DNA from: UBA6898 sp964463135
GTDB lineage: Bacteria; Nitrospirota; Thermodesulfovibrionia; Thermodesulfovibrionales; UBA6898
Direction of reading: 5' to 3'
Length of the DNA stretch: 64,000 nt
Assembly (NCBI GenBank): GCA_964463135.1
Contig: CAYXBA010000017.1
Coordinates: 1-64,000 of the forward strand
Part shown: piece by piece, positions 33,354-40,338 of the stretch
How the letters are laid out: each line of letters begins with the position of its first letter
Position numbering within the stretch: the first letter of the stretch is position 1
Translations under genes and position numbers: made by a program
The notes under the pieces: generated by a model
Databases searched by the model: none
What the model was told of the DNA's origin: nothing
Seen by the model: only the letters and a program-made list of their open reading frames with translations

Positions 33354-35054
33354 ATGAAAAAAAGAATCCTGGTCATTGACGACGAAGAGAGCCTGCGGTA
33401 CACCTTCGAGACCTTCCTTTCGAACGAGGGGTATGAGGTCGAGACTGCAGAGACCTTTGACTCAGCTGTTGCACGTGTCTCGGAGAAGAACTTCGACCTC
33501 ATCATTGCCGATATCCTTCTGGGAGACAAGACCGGCGTTGACCTGCTGCGCGAGATCAGGAAAAGGGACCTCACCTGCCCTGTCGTCATGGTGACCGGCT
33601 CCCCGACCTTTGAGACCGCCTCAGAGTCCCTGCGTTTGGGGGCCTTTGACTACATCGCAAAGCCGGTAACACAGCAAGCCCTGCTGCATACTGCTGCCCA
33701 GGCGTTAAAGCACAAAGACCTTCTTGATGAGAACGAACGAATCAGGACCAACCTGGAAGCGGTCTTCAGGTCCGTAACGGACGGCATTATCACCGTGGAC
33801 ACTGACATGCGGATAATAGAGATAAATGACGCTGCCCAGGCCATCTGCGGATGTGCCCGGGAAAAGGCAGACAACCAGCTGATACGTTCACTGCCGAACA
33901 GCTGCAGGAAAAAATGCATTGAAGCGCTGGCCAAGACCATCAGGGAAAAAGAGACGGTTGAGCTCTTTCATATCGACTGCCAGCATGACAACGGACCAAG
34001 AAAGGTGATCAACATCACCACCTCTCCGCTGATCGGCCATCACAAAGAATTCTCGGGCGCTGTAATGGTTCTGAGCGACGAGACCCGCATCGCAGACCTT
34101 GAGATTGACATGGACGAACGCAGGCATTTTCATACCATGATCGGCAAAAGCGAACAGATGCAGAATATCTACAGCCTCATCGAACAGGTTGCCGATTTCC
34201 AGACCACGGTCCTGATCAGGGGTGAAAGCGGCACCGGCAAGGAGCTCGTTGCAGAGGCGCTCCACTACCGGGGCGCACGCAGCGCAAAGGCCCTCGTCAA
34301 GGTCAACTGCGCCTCTTTGCCGGAAAACCTGCTTGAGAGCGAACTCTTCGGTCATGTGAAAGGCGCCTTTACCGGCGCGATCAGTGACCGGATCGGCAGA
34401 TTCGAGCGCGCTGACAAGGGCACGATCTTTCTCGATGAGATCGGGGATATGCCGCTTTCCCTCCAGGTGCGTCTGCTCAGGGTACTGCAGGAAATGGAGT
34501 TCGAACGGGTCGGCGATGCAAGACCGATAAAGGTGGATGTCAGGGTCATCGCTGCCACGAACAAGAACCTTGTCGAAAAAGTGCAGAAGGGTGAGTTCAG
34601 GGAAGACCTCTATTACCGCCTGAAGGTGGTAGAGATGCTCATCCCCCCGCTGCGGGAGAGAAGAGAGGACATCCCGCTTCTTGCCTCCCACTTCATCCAG
34701 CGTTTCAGTAAGAAATTCAACAAAAGCATCAGGGACATCTCTGCTGAGGTCATGGAGCGGTTTATGCTGCATACCTGGCCCGGCAATGTCCGTGAGCTCG
34801 AACATGTCCTTGAGCATGCCTGTATCCTCTGCAGAGACGGCATGATAACCGTCGAGTATCTGCCGAAGGATTTTATCGGGCAGAGGCAGGATATTGATAA
34901 GGCTCCTGATCAGGCAGGCGAGCGGGAGAGGATCATGCAGGCACTGGAAAAAGCGGGCGGGAACAAGGCAAAGGCAGCACGCCTGCTCGGTATCAGCAGA
35001 AGGACCATGTACCGCAGGCTCGAAGAGCTGAAGATCCCGGACTTTCCAGCTTGA
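33354..35054 (+). CDS. NtrC-family sigma54-dependent response regulator with PAS domain
   Basis: 566 residues: receiver domain (phospho-acceptor Asp53 in LIIADILLGDKTG; switch region TGSP and IAKP), PAS domain about 130-245, AAA+ with Walker A GESGTGKE, sigma54-contacting GAFTGA at 337-342, Walker B IFLDEIGD, and a C-terminal Fis-type HTH (GGNKAKAARLLGISRRTMYRRL). It activates sigma54 promoters on phosphorylation. The kinase at 30130 is the probable partner. An extra PAS between receiver and AAA+ is uncommon and may add a second input. The last codons sit in a TTTCCAGCTTG word. Confidence 0.9.
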   Translation: MKKRILVIDDEESLRYTFETFLSNEGYEVETAETFDSAVARVSEKNFDLIIADILLGDKTGVDLLREIRKRDLTCPVVMVTGSPTFETASESLRLGAFDYIAKPVTQQALLHTAAQALKHKDLLDENERIRTNLEAVFRSVTDGIITVDTDMRIIEINDAAQAICGCAREKADNQLIRSLPNSCRKKCIEALAKTIREKETVELFHIDCQHDNGPRKVINITTSPLIGHHKEFSGAVMVLSDETRIADLEIDMDERRHFHTMIGKSEQMQNIYSLIEQVADFQTTVLIRGESGTGKELVAEALHYRGARSAKALVKVNCASLPENLLESELFGHVKGAFTGAISDRIGRFERADKGTIFLDEIGDMPLSLQVRLLRVLQEMEFERVGDARPIKVDVRVIAATNKNLVEKVQKGEFREDLYYRLKVVEMLIPPLRERREDIPLLASHFIQRFSKKFNKSIRDISAEVMERFMLHTWPGNVRELEHVLEHACILCRDGMITVEYLPKDFIGQRQDIDKAPDQAGERERIMQALEKAGGNKAKAARLLGISRRTMYRRLEELKIPDFPA

Positions 35055-35079
35055 TGGCCTGCCTGCTTGATTTCATTAA

Positions 35080-35123
35080 TTGTTATTACAATATGACCAT
35101 GGTATTATGTCCATAGTCATATT
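35080..35123 (+). promoter_or_regulatory. Promoter and operator of the phd/vapC-type module
   Basis: TTGTTA (35080-35085), 17-bp spacer, TATTAT (35103-35108). An inverted repeat AATATGACCATGG / CCATAGTCATATT (35090-35102 and 35111-35123, 12 of 13 paired) brackets the -10 box, the classical position for autorepression by an antitoxin complex. Confidence 0.75.
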
Positions 35124-35150
35124 GCACCTTAGACCTTGTGGAGGTGTCCA

Positions 35151-35384
35151 ATGGAAAAAACCGTCTCGAAATCAAGATTCAAACCAAAAACTCTGGAATA
35201 TTTTCGCCAGATTGAAAAGACCGGCAAAGCGGTGGTCATTACTGATCATGGACGCCCTGTTTTGAAAATAACACCTTATACCCAGCAACCTGAAGCCACG
35301 CTTAAGCTTTTGCGAAATACGGTTATGAAGTTTGAAAACCCGACTGAACCGGTTGGCTCAGAAGATTGGGAATCTTTGAAGTGA
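35151..35384 (+). CDS. Phd/YefM-type antitoxin
   Basis: 77 residues: N-terminal Phd/YefM DNA-binding fold (FKPKTLEYFRQIEKTGKAVVITDHGRPVLKITPY) and a C-terminal toxin-neutralising tail (RNTVMKFENPTEPVGSEDWESLK). The ATG is set by GGAGG at 35140-35144. The stop overlaps the toxin's GTG start (GTGA), so the pair is translationally coupled. Expected to bind the dyad upstream and repress its own operon. Confidence 0.88.
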   Translation: MEKTVSKSRFKPKTLEYFRQIEKTGKAVVITDHGRPVLKITPYTQQPEATLKLLRNTVMKFENPTEPVGSEDWESLK

Positions 35385-35776
35385 TCGTCCTTGATACACA
35401 TGTGTGGATCTGGTGGGCCAGTTCTCCTGAACTCCTTTCCACAAAGGCAAAAAAGGCTATTGAGCATGCAGTGCTTGCCCAGGAGCTCTGCATTTCATCC
35501 ATAAGCAGTTGGGAGGTTGCCATGCTTGCTGAAAAGGGACGATTGCAGCTTACGATGCCTGTGCAGGACTGGATTGCGGTTTCCGAGGGTTTACCTTTTG
35601 TTACCTTTATCCCGGTAAGCAACAATATCGCAATACGGTCAGTACAGCTGCCAGGAAAGATACATAACGATCCTGCTGACCGCCTTATTATCTCTACAGC
35701 AATTTCTCTTGGAGCGGAGCTGGTCACTATGGATAAAAAAATATTGAACTACAGTCATGTCAAAGCAATCTGGTAG
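35381..35776 (+). CDS. VapC-type PIN-domain toxin
   Basis: 131-residue PIN ribonuclease with the acidic active-site residues in place: Asp in VLDTHVWIWW near the N-terminus, Glu in SSISSWEVAMLAEKG, and the C-terminal Asp pair in NDPADRLIISTAISLGAELVTMDKKIL. The DTHVWIWW form is typical of PIN toxins paired with Phd-type rather than AbrB-type antitoxins. GTG at 35381 overlapping the antitoxin stop is chosen; a TTG at 35366 is in frame but has no ribosome site. Confidence 0.88.
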   Translation: MIVLDTHVWIWWASSPELLSTKAKKAIEHAVLAQELCISSISSWEVAMLAEKGRLQLTMPVQDWIAVSEGLPFVTFIPVSNNIAIRSVQLPGKIHNDPADRLIISTAISLGAELVTMDKKILNYSHVKAIW

Positions 35777-35850
35777 CTTTCCAGCTTGACCGCTTGTCAG
35801 CTTTCCAGCTTGTTTCACGCTTCACGGCCTTTACACGCTTTACGGCCTCT
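35777..35850. repeat. GCTTTCCAGCTTG / TTTACGG words between TA modules
   Basis: GCTTTCCAGCTTG occurs twice (35778 and 35802) and once more at 35046 and 36533, in each case just after a gene. TTCACGC, TTCACGG, TTTACACGC, TTTACGG words follow, in upstream orientation to the next antitoxin. Confidence 0.75.
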
Positions 35851-35902
35851 ACCGCTTGCCAGCCAGGCAATATGATAAAATATCGAAAAGCAGGAGGTTC
35901 CC

Positions 35903-36133
35903 ATGCTTAATACAACGGTAAAAAAAGAGATTATGAGCCAGATTGGACAGCTTGATTACGAACACCAGCGACGTGTGCTTGATTTTGCCCGGGCTCTTGC
36001 GCTGACCGGCCCTAAAGGTGTCCCAGGCAAGCAGCTTCTTTCCTTCACCGGCGCCATCTCTCTTGATGATCTAAAGGCAATGGAACAGGCAATTGACAAT
36101 GGCTGCGAAAAGGTAGACATGAATGAGTGGTAA
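35903..36133 (+). CDS. Antitoxin-like protein of a second PIN module
   Basis: 76 residues: N-terminal helical MLNTTVKKEIMSQIGQLDYEHQRRVLDFARAL, then a flexible segment and ISLDDLKAMEQAIDNGCEKVDMNEW, the arrangement of small antitoxins paired with PIN toxins. AGGAGG precedes the ATG. A TTGCC-agcca-GGCAA dyad at 35856-35870 may be its operator. Its stop overlaps the putative toxin start. Identification rests on size, context and the PIN partner. Confidence 0.7.
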   Translation: MLNTTVKKEIMSQIGQLDYEHQRRVLDFARALALTGPKGVPGKQLLSFTGAISLDDLKAMEQAIDNGCEKVDMNEW

Positions 36134-36511
36134 AATCTCCTTGATACCAATATTGTAATTGCCCTTTTTGCAAATGACCCCTCCGTCCAAAAGCATATGG
36201 CCAGGGCAGGAGAGATATTCATCCCGGCAACGGTTATTGGAGAACTTTTTTTTGGAGCTTTTAAGTCGGGACGCCCTAAGACCAATACTGAACATATAGA
36301 AACTTTTGCCGCCAGTAACACCATCCTTGCATTCGATATCGGCACGAGCAGGGAATACGGCCGGATCAAGAACCTCTTACATAAGAAAGGTCACCCTATT
36401 CCGGAAAACGATGTCTGGATTGCCGCACTGGCAATAGAGCACGGATTAACCTTGGTTTCACGAGATGAACACTTTAAGGCGATAGCCGAGTTAAAGAAAG
36501 TTGTATGGTAA
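36123..36511 (+). pseudogene. PIN-domain toxin, frameshifted near its start
   Basis: ATG AGT GGT AAA at 36123 overlaps the antitoxin stop exactly as expected for a coupled toxin. The PIN sequence (LDTNIVIALFANDPSVQKH; FIPATVIGELFFGAFKSGRPKT; ENDVWIAALAIEHGLTLVSRDEHF) is read from 36134 in a different frame. Inserting one base in the TCTCCTT stretch (about 36136-36141) joins start and domain. The active-site residues Asp, Glu and the C-terminal Asp pair remain. Either the toxin has been inactivated, leaving an orphan antitoxin, or this is an assembly error; a start at 36197 would lose the first Asp. Confidence 0.75.
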
Positions 36512-36740
36512 TTCAGTTGCAGTCTTGTTAGCTTTCCAGCTTTCACGCTTTAACCGTTCACGATTCACGATTCACGAATCACGGCCTCCTGTCACACATG
36601 CGTGCGACACATAAATGTGCCATGGCACGAACATAGCATTCTACTTATTTAATACAATCAGCCTCCTTTTGATATCAACTCGATGTTTTTAAAGCATAAA
36701 ACAGACCGACATTCTAAATGATATTTTTTTAATTTCAGGC
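36512..36740. other. Intergenic region with repeat words and palindrome
   Basis: The first 80 bp hold TTAGCTTTCCAGC, TTCACGC, TTCACGA, TTCACGA, ATCACGG words. A perfect 12-bp palindrome GTGCCATGGCAC lies at 36617-36628, preceded by an imperfect dyad TGTC...GACA around CACATGCGTG (36591-36610). The rest is AT-rich and may hold the promoter of the next gene, but no clear -35/-10 pair is evident. Confidence 0.5.
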
Positions 36741-36965
36741 ATGCTAATTGTTAATAAAAGTTCATGTTGCAGAGGCAAGACCTTGACAAGCTTAACTAAT
36801 AAGGTAAGATGCCCTTATCTGAGCAATCCGTTCTCTGATTGCTATTGTGCTCAGATGAACAGCCAGACGACCGAGAAGGTCATACAGTTCTGCGGGGGAA
36901 ATTTCAAGGACTGCGACATCTATCAAAAACATATAAAACAGGGGGTTCTGAATGCCTCATACTAA
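36741..36965 (+). CDS. Small cysteine-cluster protein (hypothetical)
   Basis: 74 residues, eight Cys. The C-terminal part has the spacing CPYLSNPFSDCYCAQMNSQ ... FCGGNFKDCDIYQKH, which looks like a compact metal or Fe-S binding domain. A TTG at 36783 (preceded by AGAGG) is an alternative start that would remove a poorly ordered N-terminus and keep all cluster cysteines except the CC pair. The stop overlaps the FKBP start by 14 bp. No named family recognised. Confidence 0.5.
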   Translation: MLIVNKSSCCRGKTLTSLTNKVRCPYLSNPFSDCYCAQMNSQTTEKVIQFCGGNFKDCDIYQKHIKQGVLNASY

Positions 36966-37767
36966 TCGTCTATCCAGCCTGTTAGCTTTCAGCTCTCAGC
37001 TCTCAGCTCTCAGCTCTCAGCTTTTTAAACGTTCACGCATTATCCGCCTCGGCGGACCCGCCTGTGGCGGGCGCTTCACGCTTCACGCTTTACGCTTTAC
37101 GGTCTTTATCGCTCTTTACCTATTCCTCTGCCTGTCTCTAACTACTCCGTTATACGCCTCCGATGCCCCAAAGACCGAGGAGCAGAAGACGCTCTATGCC
37201 ATCGGCCTGAGTGTCGGCCGTACACTTGGGGCCTTCAGCCTCACGCCTGCTGAACTCGAGACCGTAAAGCAGGGCATTACAGACTCTGTTACCGGCAAAA
37301 AACCGGCCGTTGAGCTGAGCGAATACAACAACAAGATCCAGGAGATGGCGCGCTCCCGCCGCAAAGCCCAGGGAGACAAACAGGCTCCCCAGAATAAGGC
37401 TGCCCTGGACAAGGCTGCTGCTGAAAAAGGAGCGGTTAAGACCGCCTCCGGCATGGTCTATGTATCGCAGAAGGAAGGCACTGGCTCCAAGCCGGCCGCA
37501 ACCGACACGGTCAGGGTCAATTATCGCGGCACGCTTCCTGACGGCAAAGAGTTCGACAGTTCTGCCAAACGCGGCAAGCCCCTTGAATTCAAGCTTGACA
37601 AGGTCATCAAGTGCTGGACAGAGGGCCTGCAGATGATGAAGCCCGGCGGCAAGGCCAAACTGGTCTGCCCTGCTTCGCTTGCGTACGGCGAGGTCGGCGC
37701 AGGAGAGCTCATCCTCCCCGGCGCCACATTGATATTCGAGATCGAACTGCTTGAGGTGAAGAAATAG
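36952..37767 (+). CDS. FKBP-type peptidyl-prolyl isomerase with repeat-derived N-terminus
   Basis: Periplasmic folding helper. The FKBP domain covers about residues 180-271 (TDTVRVNYRGTLPDGKEFDSSAKRGKPLEFKLDKVIKCWTEGLQMMKPGGKAKLVCPASLAYGEVG) after a FkpA-type dimerisation helix region (about 75-160). A clear GGGGG ribosome site 6 bp before this ATG supports initiation here, although the first 60 codons run through AGCTCTC heptamers, two GC-rich hairpins and TTCACGC words before the signal h-region VFIALYLFLCLSLTTPLYA. This is the best case for translation through an array. Confidence 0.85.
   Translation: MPHTNRLSSLLAFSSQLSALSSQLFKRSRIIRLGGPACGGRFTLHALRFTVFIALYLFLCLSLTTPLYASDAPKTEEQKTLYAIGLSVGRTLGAFSLTPAELETVKQGITDSVTGKKPAVELSEYNNKIQEMARSRRKAQGDKQAPQNKAALDKAAAEKGAVKTASGMVYVSQKEGTGSKPAATDTVRVNYRGTLPDGKEFDSSAKRGKPLEFKLDKVIKCWTEGLQMMKPGGKAKLVCPASLAYGEVGAGELILPGATLIFEIELLEVKK
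36970..37110 (+). repeat. AGCTCTC heptamers, twin GC hairpin, TTCACGC heptamers inside FKBP gene
   Basis: Six in-phase units at 36984-37025 (AGCTTTC, four AGCTCTC, AGCTTTT). Then two abutting hairpins CCGCC-tc-GGCGG (37044-37055) and CCCGCC-tgt-GGCGGG (37057-37071). Then TTCACGC, TTCACGC, TTTACGC, TTTACGG. The whole stretch stays in frame. Confidence 0.85.
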
Positions 37768-38010
37768 TGAGTATGAGGCAGGCTAAAGGCAAGAGGCAGG
37801 TAAAGGTATAGAGATGAGGCAGGTTATAGATAAAAGACAGGCTAACGGCTTAGGGCTAAAGGAAATTCTCTTTTCACGCTTCACGATTCACGCTTTACGC
37901 TTTACGGCCTCTCGACGATTCACGATTCACGGCCTTTTATCCGCCTTTACTCTTCACGCTTCACGATTCACGCTTTACGCTTTACGGCCTTTACACGCTT
38001 TCACGCTTGT
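37768..38010. repeat. Spacer array: GGTAAAG half then TTCACGC half entering SCO1 gene
   Basis: GAGGCAGGCTAAAGG, GAGGCAGGTAAAGG and GATGAGGCAGG follow the FKBP stop. From 37869 a run of TTCACGC, TTCACGA, TTCACGC, TTTACGC, TTTACGG words, several times repeated, is translated as FTLHASRFTLYALR-like peptide in the next gene. Confidence 0.85.
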
Positions 38011-38563
38011 CTGCTTGTTCGCTTGCCTGCTTGTCAGCCTGCCGGCGACGCCGGCATCTGCCGACACCAAGACCTATCAGCGCTCTGTTGAGAAATATGC
38101 GATACCTGATGTTACCCTGATCAACCAGGACGGCAACAGGGTCCGCTTCAAGGACTTTCTCTCCTCGGACAAGCCGGTTGTCGTTGACTTTATCTTCGGC
38201 ACCTGCACCACAATCTGCCCGGTCCTCTCCGCAGGGTACGCCAGCCTGCAGCAGAGACTCGGCCCTGGCTCTGAAAAGGTGCATCTGGTATCCATAACGA
38301 TCGATCCTGAAAATGACAAACCAGCTGTGCTCAAGGACTATCTGAAACGCTACCGTTCAAAGCCGGGCTGGGATTTTCTTACCGGCTCGCGCAGGGATAT
38401 TGACCGGGTCATGAAGGCCTTCAATGCCAATATCCCGGACAAGATGTCCCACTATGCCCTGACCTTTATCCGCATGCCGAAAGAGGAGAACTGGATCAGA
38501 ATCTACGGCATGATGAGCACCTCGGAGTTCATTGCCGAAAGCCAGAAGGCAGGAATACGATGA
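37814..38563 (+). CDS. SCO1/SenC-family copper/thiol protein with repeat-derived N-terminus
   Basis: Periplasmic thioredoxin-fold protein that delivers copper or reduces thiols, classically for CuA assembly. The active-site CxxxC is Cys131-TTI-Cys135 (FIFGTCTTICPVLSAGY) with the conserved His at about 213 (MSHYALTF). SITIDPENDKPAVLKDYLKRY is the second hallmark. Residues 1-60 are array-encoded (FTIHALRFTASRRFTIHG), followed by an h-region HAFTLVCLFACLLVSLPATPASA. The start lies in a GATGAGGCAGG word behind AAAGG and is uncertain. Proximity to a multicopper oxidase suggests a copper role. Confidence 0.85.
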   Translation: MRQVIDKRQANGLGLKEILFSRFTIHALRFTASRRFTIHGLLSAFTLHASRFTLYALRPLHAFTLVCLFACLLVSLPATPASADTKTYQRSVEKYAIPDVTLINQDGNRVRFKDFLSSDKPVVVDFIFGTCTTICPVLSAGYASLQQRLGPGSEKVHLVSITIDPENDKPAVLKDYLKRYRSKPGWDFLTGSRRDIDRVMKAFNANIPDKMSHYALTFIRMPKEENWIRIYGMMSTSEFIAESQKAGIR

Positions 38564-40338
38564 ACAGGATAAGACAGGCTATAGGTAAAGCGATAAGGCA
38601 GGTAAAGGACATAAAGCAGGCTACGGGCATCAGCTCTTCGCTCTTTGCCCTTCGCTCTTCGCTGCTTTCACTCATTACTCATTACGCATTACTCATCACG
38701 GCAGTTCTCTTCCTGCCGCCTGCGGCGCTGGCTGCAAACATGGACCAGGCCGAGGTCCTGCGGCTTGGCGAACGCATATACCGCGAGGGCATACTGCCTG
38801 ACGGCAAGCCGCTTCAGGGCTTTGTGAGCGGGGATGTTCCGGTTGACGGCACTGCCTTCACCTGCGTAAGCTGCCATCTCAGGAGCGGGCTCGGTTCTTT
38901 CGAAGGGAATGTTGTCACGCCGCCGACCAATGGCCGCATCCTGTACCAGCCGCGCGAGCCCTATGTAAAAGGGTCTGAGTTCGTGCCCTATATCCACAAC
39001 TATGCAGTTTACCTGCCGGTGCGCCCGGCCTATACTGATGAAACGCTCGCTGCACTGATCGGCACGGGGTACGACCCCACAGGCCGCTCGGTAGTCAGTG
39101 TCATGCCGCGCTATGATCTGAACGATAAAGACATGGCGATACTCATTGCGTATCTCAAGACCCTTTCTGACAAGCCGTCTCCGGGCGTCACAAAAAATGA
39201 GATAAAGTTCGCAACAGTCATTGTCGAGGGCGCCAATCCCCTTGCCGTGAAATCCATGCTCACGCCTATCGAGTTCGGCATTGACCGCAAGAACAGCCTC
39301 GCAACCGCTGCCGTGAAGGACAAACGGGTCTCCCGCATGTCCTATAACATGTCAGGCAATCTGACATTCGTGAGATTTACCCTGGCACACTGGGTCCTGA
39401 AAGGCCCGTCCTCGACCTGGCGCAAGCAGCTTGAGGACTACTATAAGGCAGAGCCGGTCTTTGCCCTGCTCGGCGGCATCAGCAATGGCGACTGGGAGCC
39501 GGTCCATACGTTCTGCGAAGACAACGGCATCCCCGATCTCTTCCCGATAGTCGACTATCCGGTCATATCCAAGACCGACTGGTATACCCTGTATCCTTCC
39601 CGCGGCGTGCAGCAGGAAGGAGAATCCGCAGCCAGGTACCTGCACAGCATGTATGACCTTTTCAAGGGACGTCAGATCGTACAGATCATCCGTTCAGACC
39701 GCAGGGCAGAGGCGCTTGCCCGGGGCTTCCGTGAGATCTGGGCAGAGACAGGCCATGCCCCTGCAAAGGATATCATGCTCGCTGCAGGAGAAAAGCTCAC
39801 CGCTGAAAAGCTGCAGCAGATCGTTGCAGCAGACAAGCCTGCTGCCCTGCTCATCTGGGACGATGCATCCATGCTTCCTGCAGTCAGCAGCCTTGTTGCA
39901 ATGCCGAACCGTCCGGGCATGGTCATCGCATCCGGAACGTACCTCGGCAAATCTCTCTTATCTCTACCTGAGGAACTGCGTGACCTGCTTTACATGACCT
40001 ATCCGTACAGGCTCCCGCAGGACGATGTGCGGTATGACAAGGTTGCAAAAAGAGTGCTCGCCGGCAAGCCGATCGAAATATTCGACCCGGTCATCATCAG
40101 GCAGTCTTATCTCACCAACGAGCTCCTCGGCAAGGCATTGCTCGATATGCGCGGAGAATACTACCGCGACTTCCTGCTCGATTCGATCGGCATGATCGCT
40201 GACCAGTATTTTCCGCTCTATGAGCGTGTCAGCTTCGGTCCCGGCCAGCGGTATGCCTCCAAGGGTTGCTTCATTGTCCAGCTTGGCAAGGGCAAGACCC
40301 CACAACTCGAACGCCGCAGCGAATGGGTGACACCGTGA
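38560..40338 (+). CDS. Fusion of class I cytochrome c and type-1 periplasmic binding domain
   Basis: 592 residues. After a repeat-derived N-terminus (IRQAIGKAIRQVKDIKQATG, then FALRSSLLSLITHYALLIT) and signal peptide come a cytochrome c domain (about 65-200) with heme motif CVSCH at 102-106 and axial Met in SVMPRY. A Peripla_BP-like domain follows (about 210-585; NLTFVRFTLAHWVLKGPSS, FALLGGISNGDWEPVHTFCEDNGIP, LLIWDDASMLPAVSSLV). A heme-bearing ligand-binding protein suggests ligand-gated electron transfer or sensing. The ATG overlaps the SCO1 stop (ATGA). Confidence 0.8.
   Translation: MNRIRQAIGKAIRQVKDIKQATGISSSLFALRSSLLSLITHYALLITAVLFLPPAALAANMDQAEVLRLGERIYREGILPDGKPLQGFVSGDVPVDGTAFTCVSCHLRSGLGSFEGNVVTPPTNGRILYQPREPYVKGSEFVPYIHNYAVYLPVRPAYTDETLAALIGTGYDPTGRSVVSVMPRYDLNDKDMAILIAYLKTLSDKPSPGVTKNEIKFATVIVEGANPLAVKSMLTPIEFGIDRKNSLATAAVKDKRVSRMSYNMSGNLTFVRFTLAHWVLKGPSSTWRKQLEDYYKAEPVFALLGGISNGDWEPVHTFCEDNGIPDLFPIVDYPVISKTDWYTLYPSRGVQQEGESAARYLHSMYDLFKGRQIVQIIRSDRRAEALARGFREIWAETGHAPAKDIMLAAGEKLTAEKLQQIVAADKPAALLIWDDASMLPAVSSLVAMPNRPGMVIASGTYLGKSLLSLPEELRDLLYMTYPYRLPQDDVRYDKVAKRVLAGKPIEIFDPVIIRQSYLTNELLGKALLDMRGEYYRDFLLDSIGMIADQYFPLYERVSFGPGQRYASKGCFIVQLGKGKTPQLERRSEWVTP
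38562..38702 (+). repeat. GGTAAAG, CGCTCTT and TTACTCA word runs inside the cytochrome gene
   Basis: ACAGGCTATAGGTAAAGCG and GGCAGGTAAAGG (38574-38612), then CGCTCTT, TGCCCTT, CGCTCTT heptamers (38637-38664), then TTACTCA, TTACGCA, TTACTCA (38673-38697). All are translated in frame. Confidence 0.75.

Noticed and set aside
36197..36511. Intact PIN toxin starting at the internal ATG
   Set aside because: This start omits the first catalytic Asp (LDTNIV) and has no ribosome site.
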